Shown here: one piece after another, positions 5,947-13,448 of the stretch
How the letters are laid out: every line of letters starts with the position of its first letter
Position numbering within the stretch: the first letter of the stretch is position 1
NCBI GenBank assembly: GCA_050122535.1
Contig: JASFIT010000062.1
Span: 1 to 15,079 of the forward strand
Direction of reading: 5' to 3'
DNA length: 15,079 nucleotides
Source: JASFEQ01 sp050122535
GTDB lineage: Bacteria; Desulfobacterota; DSM-4660; Desulfatiglandales; HGW-15
Position numbers and translations under genes: made by a program
Notes under the pieces: generated by a model
Database searches by the model: none
Told to the model about the DNA's origin: nothing
What the model saw: only the letters and a program-made list of their open reading frames with translations

Positions 5947-7251
5947 TTATCCCTCTTCAACCCGGATCATCATCGTCTCATCGGTCAGCACATCCAGATT
6001 TTCCATGAGTGATAAGGCCTTTGTGACATTACTCTCTTGCGCCTCATGGGTCAGCATGACAACGGGGACGGATCCCTTCTCCTCTCTTCCCTTTTGGATA
6101 ACAGAAGCAATGCTGATCTGGTGGTCGCCCAGGACGCCGGATATCTTGGACAGTACGCCAGGTTTATCGACGGCTGCAAACCTGAAATAATAGGCCATGT
6201 TCAATTCGTCTATGGGCTGGATGGATATGGCATCATCCTGCGGACGGACATGGGCGAGAGGGGGCATCAATTTGTTGACCCCCTGTCTGACCTGCCTCGC
6301 CAGATATATGATATCGGAAACCACAGCGCTTCCCGAAGGTCTTCTTCCCGCGCCCAGCCCGTAATAAAGGTTGGGCCCCACAAAGTCGCCTTCCAGATAT
6401 ATGGCATTATAGACGCCGTTAACGCTGGCCATGATATGGTCGAGGGGAACCATACATGGATGCACCCTTGCAGTAACTTGCCCATCCCGATTCCTGGCCA
6501 CAGCCAAAAGTTTTATGCAATAACCGAATTCACGCGCAAAGCGGATGTCTTCCGGGGTCAGTTTATCTATCCCTTGCCGGTAGATTCTTTTGAAGGATAT
6601 TGGGACCCCGAAGGCAATGGAGACGAGGATGGCCAGCTTATGGGCCGCATCAGTACCATCCACATCCAGGGTGGGAGGGTCCTCCGCGTACCCAAGTTCT
6701 ATGGCCTCTTGTACGGCTTCATCATATGGGAGTTCCCGCTCCGTCATCCGGGTTAAAATGTAGTTTGAAGTCCCATTTAATATACCCATTATGGTTTGAA
6801 TGCGGTTTGCGGATAATCCTTCTCTAAAAGAACGTATAACTGGGATTCCGCCACCCACGCTCGCCTCAAAGGCAATGCTAACCCCATGGTCATCGGCAGC
6901 CTGATAGATTTCCGCTCCGAACTCTGCAAGCAGGGCCTTGTTGGCGGTAACCACATGTTTTCCGTTTTCCATGGCCTTCAGGATGTATTCCTTTGCCTGA
7001 TCAATGCCGCCCATAAGTTCCACCACCACATGGATATCAGGGTCCTCAATGACCTCCAAGGCTTCTCTGGTTAGGAGGCCTGATTCAAGGGGAATGCCCC
7101 TATCAGAATCCAGATCAAGGTCGGCGATTTTTTTGACGATGATGTCCGAACCCACCCTGCTACTGATAATGTCTCTATTGTTTAACAGGACCTCCACCGT
7201 GCCGGCCCCTACAGTCCCGAATCCAATGATTCCCACGTTGACTTGTTGCAT
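5947..7251 (-). CDS. hom: Homoserine dehydrogenase with C-terminal ACT domain
   Basis: It reduces aspartate semialdehyde to homoserine with NAD(P)H, the branch point to threonine and methionine. Numbered from the ATG, the protein has 434 residues. The Rossmann motif is GFGTVG (10-15), followed by TANKALLA with Lys105 and NGTSNYILTRM (about 159-169). The signature ELGYAEDPPTLDVDGTDAAHK keeps Glu190, Asp196, Asp201 and Lys205, which correspond to yeast catalytic residues 208, 214, 219 and 223; the usual Asp between them is Pro192. Residues from about 354 form an ACT domain (VDKPGVLSKISGVLGDHQIS), usually a threonine-feedback site. I chose the ATG at 7251, preceded by GAAGGGGG. A GTG at 7269 overlaps the alaC stop by 4 bases (GTGA) and is the alternative. 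Translational coupling to alaC is likely either way. Confidence 0.95.
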   Translation of the reverse strand: MQQVNVGIIGFGTVGAGTVEVLLNNRDIISSRVGSDIIVKKIADLDLDSDRGIPLESGLLTREALEVIEDPDIHVVVELMGGIDQAKEYILKAMENGKHVVTANKALLAEFGAEIYQAADDHGVSIAFEASVGGGIPVIRSFREGLSANRIQTIMGILNGTSNYILTRMTERELPYDEAVQEAIELGYAEDPPTLDVDGTDAAHKLAILVSIAFGVPISFKRIYRQGIDKLTPEDIRFAREFGYCIKLLAVARNRDGQVTARVHPCMVPLDHIMASVNGVYNAIYLEGDFVGPNLYYGLGAGRRPSGSAVVSDIIYLARQVRQGVNKLMPPLAHVRPQDDAISIQPIDELNMAYYFRFAAVDKPGVLSKISGVLGDHQISIASVIQKGREEKGSVPVVMLTHEAQESNVTKALSLMENLDVLTDETMMIRVEEG

Positions 7252-7265
7252 GGGTCCCCCTTCTT

Positions 7266-8432
7266 TCACAGCACCTGCTTGATCCCTTTGATAGCCTGTC
7301 TGATGCGATGGGGATTTTCCACCAGGGCGAATCTCACATATTCATCACCGTACTCTCCGAAACCGATGCCTGGGGAGACGGCCACCTTTGCCTTCTTGAT
7401 AAGCATTTTTGAGAATTCGACCGATCCCATCTTGCTATATGGATCTGGGATTTTCGCCCAAACGAACATGGTGGCTTTCGGTTTTTCCAACGGCCAACCA
7501 ATGCGGTTTAGACCATCAACCAGTGTATCACGTCTCTTACGATAGCTCTCCACAATCTCTTTGACACAATCATAGGGGCCGTTCAAAGCAATAATGGATG
7601 CGATCTGGATGGGTTGAAATATGCCGTAGTCCAGATAGCTTTTCAGTCTTCTCAAGGCCCCCACAAGAGTCGGGTTTCCCACACAGAATCCAACCCGCCA
7701 TCCCGGCATGGAATAGCTTTTGGACAGGCTGAACATCTCTACCCCGATCTCTTTTGCTCCGGGGATCTGGAGGAAGCTTGGCGGCTTGTAACCGTCGAAA
7801 ACCAGATCGGCGTACGCGAAGTCATGTATGACCATGATCTCGTGCTCTCGACAGAACTCTACGAGCTTCTTAAAGAACTTCCTGTCCACCACCGCGGTTG
7901 TGGGATTATGGGGATAGGAGATGATCAGCATCTTCGGGTTTGGCCAGGTCTGCTTGGTGGCCGTTAGCAGATCTTCAAAAAAATCCCTGTCCGGTCCAAT
8001 GGGAATACTACGCAGATCTCCTCCCGCTATGATCACCGAATAGGGGTGAATCGGGTATGTTGGATTAGGAGCAAACACCACATCACCCGGGCTTATAGTC
8101 GCAAGCACGAGATGGGACAGGCCTTCCTTTGCGCCTATGGTGGCGATGGCTTCAGTATCCGGGTCTACTTCCACTTTGAACCGCCTTTTGTACCACCTGG
8201 CGATAGCGTCCCTTAACTTGGTGATTCCTGCTGATGCAGAATATCTATGATTACGTCCCTTTTTTGCAGCTTCGACGAGTTTGTCCACAATATGCTTGGG
8301 CGTGGGTATATCTGGGTTTCCCATGCCCATGTCTATGATGTCATCGCCCTTGCGCCTTAAATCCATCTTGAGCGTGTCAACAACCCTGAAGACGTAAGGA
8401 GGTAAACGATTCATTCTCCTGAACTCTTGCAT
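7266..8432 (-). CDS. alaC: Alanine transaminase-type class I aminotransferase
   Basis: This PLP enzyme of 388 residues closely follows E. coli AlaC along its whole length. Examples are RLPPYVF near the start, DIIDMGMGNPD (31-41), TIGAKEGLSHL (98-108), the PLP-lysine motif SLSKSYSMPGWRVGF with Lys238, and the end VSPGIGFGEYGDEYVRFAL. AlaC transfers the amino group between glutamate and pyruvate to make alanine. Relatives are often annotated as LL-diaminopimelate or aspartate aminotransferases, so a broader substrate range is possible. The ATG at 8432 has AAGGAG nine bases upstream; a second ATG six codons in has AGGAG too close to it to be the main start. It is the first gene of an apparent operon with hom and the apgM-like gene, with its stop overlapping or nearly touching hom. 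Confidence 0.92.
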   Translation of the reverse strand: MQEFRRMNRLPPYVFRVVDTLKMDLRRKGDDIIDMGMGNPDIPTPKHIVDKLVEAAKKGRNHRYSASAGITKLRDAIARWYKRRFKVEVDPDTEAIATIGAKEGLSHLVLATISPGDVVFAPNPTYPIHPYSVIIAGGDLRSIPIGPDRDFFEDLLTATKQTWPNPKMLIISYPHNPTTAVVDRKFFKKLVEFCREHEIMVIHDFAYADLVFDGYKPPSFLQIPGAKEIGVEMFSLSKSYSMPGWRVGFCVGNPTLVGALRRLKSYLDYGIFQPIQIASIIALNGPYDCVKEIVESYRKRRDTLVDGLNRIGWPLEKPKATMFVWAKIPDPYSKMGSVEFSKMLIKKAKVAVSPGIGFGEYGDEYVRFALVENPHRIRQAIKGIKQVL

Positions 8433-8490
8433 GACGCTATTCTCCTTGCGAAAATGTGGAAAGTAAAATGGATTAAACCTTGTTTTTTAC

Positions 8491-8520
8491 ATTATAGATT
8501 AGAGTTCGTCAAATCTTCAA
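8491..8520 (-). promoter_or_regulatory. Promoter of the alaC-hom-apgM operon
   Basis: On the minus strand a perfect -10 TATAAT (8496-8491) has TTGAAG as -35 (8520-8515), spaced 18 bases. The transcript would have a leader of about 50 bases with no obvious terminator or attenuator, so no leader-peptide attenuation is evident. Confidence 0.65.
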
Positions 8521-8603
8521 ATGTTCTCTGACCACCAGCAAGGTATCATCTCACCGAAGGCACGGGATTTGTCCGCGCTACTCTCGGTCCCCCCACACGC
8601 CCT

Positions 8604-8793
8604 GTGAGGCCAAGCCCCATTTCTCAAGGCCATATCTATATTGTGAGAGGGAAGTGACCCAATATTTGAGGTTTAACGAGTGAGTTGCAGACTCCCAGCA
8701 GTTCTGGGGCGCAAACCCCAAATATTGGGTCACGGCGATGCCCGGTGGAATTCTTTTTGAGATATGGCCTCTCGAAAAAGGGCATGGCCTCAC
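8604..8793. repeat. 190-base nested palindromic element between recG and alaC
   Basis: This occupies about half of the 411-base gene-free stretch. The outer arms at 8604-8637 and 8760-8793 are inverted copies beginning GTGAGGCCA and ending GGCCATATCT, with 28 of 34 positions matching. An inner pair, TGACCCAATATTTGAGGTTT (8655-8674) and its reverse complement at 8713-8732, matches at 19 of 20 positions. The apex holds CCCAG-CAGTT-CTGGG (8694-8708). The rest of the gap (8433-8603) holds the alaC promoter and nothing else I recognise; 8794-8843 is plain. No transposase is present. It may be a MITE-like element or the gene of a structured RNA. Confidence 0.65.
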
Positions 8794-8843
8794 TTCACAC
8801 CGCTTTAGGGTCTGAATGTAGTTCGCTTGTTTACGATTTGAGA

Positions 8844-10970
8844 CTACAAATCCAATGGACGGGCGAGAATGGACTCGAGCATAATCTTTAAATGTCTGTT
8901 TTTAGGCTGTAAAAGCTCTGGATCAGAATCGATCAATCCATATGCCTCCTGTTTGGCTGCCAGCATAAGTTCCGCCTCCCTAATCATTTCGGATAGATCC
9001 AATTCTCCCATTCCCGCCTGCCTCGTTCCTGTGAACTCACCATGCCCCCTCAGCGCAAGATCTTTCTTGGCGATCTCAAATCCGTCATGGTTTTCAACCA
9101 GGATCTTGAGTCTGGATTTGCTCGGCTCAGGGAGGTTGCTAGAAGTCATCAAAAAACAGAGTCCCCTTTCCTTTCCCCTGCCTACCCGTCCTCTCAACTG
9201 GTGCAGTTGCGCCAACCCAAAACGCTCAGGATGTTCAATGACCATAACCGTCGCCATCGGGACATGAACGCCCACCTCTATAACGGTGGTCCCTACCAGG
9301 AGATGGATCCGTCCCTTACGAAAATCATTCATCACCGCTTCTCTCTCATCCGGAGAGAGACGGCCATGGACCAATCCGATCCGGAATGGGGGAAGGTAAA
9401 TCTTCTTGAGTTTTTCAGCCATCTCCAGTGCATTTTTTAGGTCCATCTCCTCTGAGCCTTCAATGACAGGGCATATGACAAAGGCTTGCTGACCCGCGGA
9501 CATTCTCCCCTTCAATGTCTCGAAAACCCTCCTTTTCTCACCTGCTGTCACCAGGTGAGTGACCACCGGTTTGCGACCCTCAGGAAAGCCTTCTATAAAG
9601 GAAAGATCCATGTCTCCGTAAAAGCTAATGGCCAGGGTCCTGGGAATGGGTGTGGCCGTCATGACAAGGATGTGGGGGTTTTCCCCTTTCCGGTCCACTG
9701 AAGCGCGGTCTCTCACCCCGAAGCGTTGCTGCTCGTCAATGACCACAAGACCCAGTCTTGCGAAATGAAGGCCTTTTTGTATGAGGGATTGCGTCCCGAT
9801 CACCAGGTTGTACTCTTGCTTTTTGATTCTCTCATAAACCTCTTGGCGCTCAGACTTTTTCAGTTTTCCCGTCAAGAGAACAGGTCGAAATCCCATCTTA
9901 GGTGCAAGGTTCAAAAAGTATTCAAAATGTTGATTGGCCAATTCCTGCGTGGGGACCATGATGGCCACCTGGTGGTTGTTGCGGATGCTGATATGGGCGG
10001 CCACTGCTGCGATCACGGTCTTGCCGCATCCCACATCCCCCAGAAGCAATCGATTCATGCATTTCCCCGTGGTAAAATCTGTAAACATATCCTCTACGGC
10101 TCTCATCTGATGAGAGGTTAGTCTAAAGGGGAAGAATTCTTTCAAGTCATCCCTCAGACCGGAAGGTATGGCGAAGGCTGGGCTTGTCCTCGTCTCTTTG
10201 AATCTCTTCCTAAAAGCCATGGTTAGCATGACCAGAAAGAACCGGTCGAAAATGAGTCTTTTGTGGGACAGGGTGTCAAATCGGTTCAGTTCATCAATGG
10301 TGGATTCCTCAGAAGGGAAATGGGCCTGTTCCAACGCCCCAGTGAGATGGGGAAGGCCCAGGCGGCTTGTGATTTCTTCGGGAACGGGATCCACCAGGGC
10401 GGTCAGATGCTCATCCAGTGCCCTTCTAATCATTGACCTCAAAAGATTTGCCGAGATTCCTGGAACGGCCGGATACACAGGGTAGAAGCCCAGTCCTCCT
10501 TTTTCCGATTGAGGCTCTTGAGCACCGGGGAGGATAATGTCGGGATGCACCATCTGTCTCTGCCCCCTATGTATTTGAATACGACCATAGGCGAGCAGTT
10601 CCAGGCCAGGCGTGGCATACTTGGTAAGGTGGGGTTTCTTGTATTGAAACCAGAGGAGGGCCAAGCGGCTTTCTTTGTCCCGAAGAACGACCTTGAACAG
10701 CCTCTTGCGGCTTGGATAGTATCTCTCTTCTCTTCCAGAGACGACCGTACCCTTGACCAAGACAGGGCGTCCCTCCTCGGCCTTGCCTATGGGGGAAATC
10801 CGTGTGCGATCCTCGTAGCGGAAAGGAATAAAAAAGAGCAAATCAAAGACCGTATGGAGCCCTTTCTGGGCCAAATACGTGGCCCTTTTGGGTCCGACGC
10901 CTTTAAGACGAGTCAGAGGTAGGGTGAGTTTCTGTATCTGTCTGAGAGGAGCATCTTTTTTGGCAATCAT
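8844..10970 (-). CDS. recG: ATP-dependent DNA helicase RecG
   Basis: RecG is a monomeric superfamily 2 translocase that reverses stalled replication forks and processes Holliday junctions and R-loops. The 708 residues are the usual length. In order: an N-terminal LKGVGPKRATYL segment (22-33), the wedge/OB domain (about 65-150) that splits the fork, Walker A GDVGCGKT with Lys317, motif II DEQQ (412-415), TATPIPRTLA (438-447), TTVIEVGVHVP (561-571), LRGRVGRG (592-599), and the C-terminal TRG translocation motif around 628-652 (DGFEIAKKDLALRGHGEF then TGTRQAG). Motif II is DEQQ rather than the DEQH of E. coli. The ATG at 10970 has only a weak ribosome binding site. It lies 27 bases after pcm and is probably co-transcribed. 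Confidence 0.97.
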   Translation of the reverse strand: MIAKKDAPLRQIQKLTLPLTRLKGVGPKRATYLAQKGLHTVFDLLFFIPFRYEDRTRISPIGKAEEGRPVLVKGTVVSGREERYYPSRKRLFKVVLRDKESRLALLWFQYKKPHLTKYATPGLELLAYGRIQIHRGQRQMVHPDIILPGAQEPQSEKGGLGFYPVYPAVPGISANLLRSMIRRALDEHLTALVDPVPEEITSRLGLPHLTGALEQAHFPSEESTIDELNRFDTLSHKRLIFDRFFLVMLTMAFRKRFKETRTSPAFAIPSGLRDDLKEFFPFRLTSHQMRAVEDMFTDFTTGKCMNRLLLGDVGCGKTVIAAVAAHISIRNNHQVAIMVPTQELANQHFEYFLNLAPKMGFRPVLLTGKLKKSERQEVYERIKKQEYNLVIGTQSLIQKGLHFARLGLVVIDEQQRFGVRDRASVDRKGENPHILVMTATPIPRTLAISFYGDMDLSFIEGFPEGRKPVVTHLVTAGEKRRVFETLKGRMSAGQQAFVICPVIEGSEEMDLKNALEMAEKLKKIYLPPFRIGLVHGRLSPDEREAVMNDFRKGRIHLLVGTTVIEVGVHVPMATVMVIEHPERFGLAQLHQLRGRVGRGKERGLCFLMTSSNLPEPSKSRLKILVENHDGFEIAKKDLALRGHGEFTGTRQAGMGELDLSEMIREAELMLAAKQEAYGLIDSDPELLQPKNRHLKIMLESILARPLDL

Positions 10971-10997
10971 TAATATTCTTTAGGGATTCATATTTGA

Positions 10998-11645
10998 CTA
11001 GTCTTTCCAACCGTGGATACCGATCAGGTCAACAAAACGACATCCACCCAGGTTTTTCTGCCTGAATTGATCTTTTCTCCTGACAATCTTGATCAATTCC
11101 TGGCTGAACTTGTCGCCAATGGGAATGACCATTCGGCCCCCCTCTGCGAGCTGTTCGCACAAGGGTTCAGGGATCTTCGGGGCGCCAGCTGTGACCATGA
11201 TGGCATCGTAAGGCTCATATTCTTTCCACCCGAGTGTCCCATCAAAGGCACTGAATAGGACATTGGAATAGCCCAGGTCGTCGAGCAGGACTCTCGCATT
11301 TTCCATGAGTGGTCGGATTCTCTCAATGGTGTAAACCTTCTTCGATAACTCGGCCAGGATGGCTGTCTGGTATCCACTGCCCGTTCCTATTTCCAGGGTC
11401 TTCTCTTTGCCTGCAAGTTCGAGAGCCTGTGTCATGAGGGCGACGATGTAAGGTTGGGATATGGTCTGCTGATGCCCAATAGGCAGGGGATGGTCATTGT
11501 AGGCCTCTCCCACGAGGGCCTCTTCCACAAAGAGGTGCCGAGGGATCTTTCCCATGGCCTTCAACACCCCTGGGTCTATTATGCCACGCGGCATAAGCTG
11601 ATCCTTGACCATGCGCTCTCTCGCTATACGATAATCGTGGGGCAT
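10998..11645 (-). CDS. pcm: Protein-L-isoaspartate O-methyltransferase
   Basis: Pcm methylates L-isoaspartyl residues formed by ageing of Asn and Asp, using S-adenosylmethionine, and so starts repair of damaged proteins. The 215 residues contain IARERMV near the start, the family motif TISQPYIVA (61-69), SAM motif I LEIGTGSGYQTAIL (84-97), and VTAGAPKIPEPL. I prefer the ATG at 11645, which matches usual Pcm N-termini; an in-frame TTG at 11657 would add four residues. Neither has a strong ribosome binding site. It lies immediately upstream of recG on the same strand. The gap to mpl (11658 to 11836) has no convincing gene or promoter, so the three genes may be one transcript. Confidence 0.95.
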   Translation of the reverse strand: MPHDYRIARERMVKDQLMPRGIIDPGVLKAMGKIPRHLFVEEALVGEAYNDHPLPIGHQQTISQPYIVALMTQALELAGKEKTLEIGTGSGYQTAILAELSKKVYTIERIRPLMENARVLLDDLGYSNVLFSAFDGTLGWKEYEPYDAIMVTAGAPKIPEPLCEQLAEGGRMVIPIGDKFSQELIKIVRRKDQFRQKNLGGCRFVDLIGIHGWKD

Positions 11646-11836
11646 CAGGTTTCCCAAAAAACGATGCTTTGCCTATGCCATACAAAATGGGGTGAGAAAA
11701 AATAACAGCAATTTCAGGCCGTTATAAAGAACGATCATGGGGGTCCCATTACGCTTCAATGCCTCGATGAGATTAGCACACAAGGGAAATGATTGTAAAC
11801 CTGAGAGCCATCCCAGGGCAATGGACAGGAATGTGA

Positions 11837-13297
11837 TTATAGGTGATCCAAAAGACGCTGGGGCAGGTTATCGAATGGGCCGTTTGACATGATCAGGATA
11901 AGATCTCCTTCCCGACTTTGCTGGATGATTTCATCCAGTAGATGATTTGTATCCGGAGCGTATAAGGCCTTTAAACCCCTCCTCTTGAGCGCCTCCACCA
12001 GTTCTTTAGAAGAGAACCTTTCTTTCGGCGGGATTTTTTCCATCAAAGGGGGTTCCGGTATCATGACCAGGTCTGCTTGGTCAAAGGAGCGGCCATATCT
12101 ATCCTGAAAAATGTTTCGACGACTTGAGTTGGATCTCGGCTCGAAGACAGCGATAAGGCGACGCGTCCGGTATTTCTCTCTCACGGCCTGGATGGTTTTC
12201 CTCACCGCTGTGGGATGATGGGCGAAATCGTCCAGCACCAGGACGCCTCTTTTTTCTCCTTTTTTCTCTTGTCTCCTTTTGATCCCCCCAAAACCTTTCA
12301 CCCCTTCAGATAGATTTCGTTGATCTATCTCCAAGAAATCAGAGAGGACCACAGTGGCCAAAAGGTTGGAGATGTTATGTTCTCCATAGAGGGGGGTGAG
12401 GAGAGGCATGTATTCCTTACCTTGTTTCAGAATCGTAAGGCGTGTCTGGTCTTCCTCAACAGTAAGATCAAAGGCCTTCCATTCTGCTTCTTCATTTAAA
12501 CCGTATGTGATAACCGGGCATTTTGCCTTTACGCACTCTTCCCTAACAATAGGATCATCTGCGTTTGCAATGAGCAAGCCTTCGGGCGGAATAAGGTTGA
12601 TTAACTTGCGGAAGCTCTCTACCACGTGTTGGATGTCACGGTAGATGTCCGCATGATCAAATTCGATGCTGGTGAGGATGGTGATCCATGGGTTGTAGTG
12701 GAGGAACTTCGGCCCCTTGTCGAAAAAGGCGGTATCATATTCATCACCCTCTATGACGAAATATGGGCCATTTCCCAACTGGAAATTTCCCCTGAAATTG
12801 TTGGGTATTCCACCAACCATAAAACTTGGCTGCATGCCCGCCTCCTCCAGGATCCAGGCAGCGAGGGCTGTGGTGGTGGTCTTGCCATGCGTTCCGCAGA
12901 CAGCAATGGATTTCTTGTCCTTCATGGCGAATTGCGTAAGGGCCTGGGGCATGGACAGGTAAGGAATCTTTAGCCTAGAGAGCTCGATAGCCTCTGGATT
13001 GAGCCTTGTGATCACATTGCCCACGATGACCAGGTCAGGAACAGGAGCCAGGTTCTTGGGGTGATACCCTTCAAGCACAGGGATGGCCAGCCCTTCAAGA
13101 AAGTTGCTCATGGGAGGATAAACATTTTGATCCGAGCCCGTGACAAGACATCCTTTTTGTTTAAGAATGCCAGCCAGGGGGGCCATCCCTGCCCCACAAA
13201 TACCCATAAGGTGTATGTGATGTGGTTTGGCAGGCGCCCTATTGAGCGAGGGCGACAGTTCTGCAAAAGGTGTCTGATTTTTGTTTTCAATGGACAT
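11837..13297 (-). CDS. mpl: UDP-N-acetylmuramate:L-alanyl-gamma-D-glutamyl-meso-diaminopimelate ligase
   Basis: Mpl attaches the recycled murein tripeptide to UDP-MurNAc in the cytoplasm, so peptidoglycan fragments can be reused. The 486-residue protein has the Mur ligase order: N-terminal UDP-binding domain with HLMGICGAGMAPLAG (29-43), ATP loop GTHGKTTTT with Lys139 (135-143), the Mpl-type segment FVIEGDEYDTAFFDKGPKFLHY (180-201), FDHADIY, and a C-terminal domain with DDFAHHPTAV and FEPRSNSSRRN. These last motifs separate Mpl from MurC. The ATG at 13297 lacks a Shine-Dalgarno sequence, and about 26 residues precede the conserved fold. A seven-A run and better ribosome binding sites lie just upstream in other frames, so the true N-terminus is uncertain. 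Confidence 0.94.
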   Translation of the reverse strand: MSIENKNQTPFAELSPSLNRAPAKPHHIHLMGICGAGMAPLAGILKQKGCLVTGSDQNVYPPMSNFLEGLAIPVLEGYHPKNLAPVPDLVIVGNVITRLNPEAIELSRLKIPYLSMPQALTQFAMKDKKSIAVCGTHGKTTTTALAAWILEEAGMQPSFMVGGIPNNFRGNFQLGNGPYFVIEGDEYDTAFFDKGPKFLHYNPWITILTSIEFDHADIYRDIQHVVESFRKLINLIPPEGLLIANADDPIVREECVKAKCPVITYGLNEEAEWKAFDLTVEEDQTRLTILKQGKEYMPLLTPLYGEHNISNLLATVVLSDFLEIDQRNLSEGVKGFGGIKRRQEKKGEKRGVLVLDDFAHHPTAVRKTIQAVREKYRTRRLIAVFEPRSNSSRRNIFQDRYGRSFDQADLVMIPEPPLMEKIPPKERFSSKELVEALKRRGLKALYAPDTNHLLDEIIQQSREGDLILIMSNGPFDNLPQRLLDHL

Positions 13298-13343
13298 ATT
13301 GCGTTTTTTTGAAAGGGATACAGTCCATGTTTCCCTCGGCCCC

Positions 13344-13362
13344 TCAAGGATTCTCTCCTTGA
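13344..13362. promoter_or_regulatory. Perfect palindrome in the divergent mpl / zinc-finger gene promoter region
   Basis: TCAAGGA-TTCTC-TCCTTGA has 7-base arms and a 5-base spacer. It lies between two divergently transcribed genes. On the plus strand its right arm overlaps TTGACT (13359-13364), a possible -35, with A/T-rich -10 candidates TATAAA (13380) and TATAAT (13386), though the spacings of 15 and 21 are not ideal. On the minus strand the same site contains AAGGAG. It could be an operator or an mRNA hairpin controlling mpl. Confidence 0.35.
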
Positions 13363-13448
13363 CTATTTCCCATTTTTCCTATAAATATAATACTTTTAAG
13401 AACAGAAATTCCTTAATGAGATGGCCCCCACCCAGGAGACCCATTTAG

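Noticed and set aside
8432..8520. Riboswitch or attenuator before alaC-hom
   Set aside because: The predicted leader is only about 50 bases, lacks terminator/antiterminator stems and has no leader peptide rich in Thr or Ile.
13108..13347. Minus-strand 79-codon frame with a TTG start and good AAGGAG, overlapping mpl
   Set aside because: Most of it lies inside the mpl coding sequence in another frame and the peptide has no family features. Its start signal is discussed as part of the mpl start question instead.
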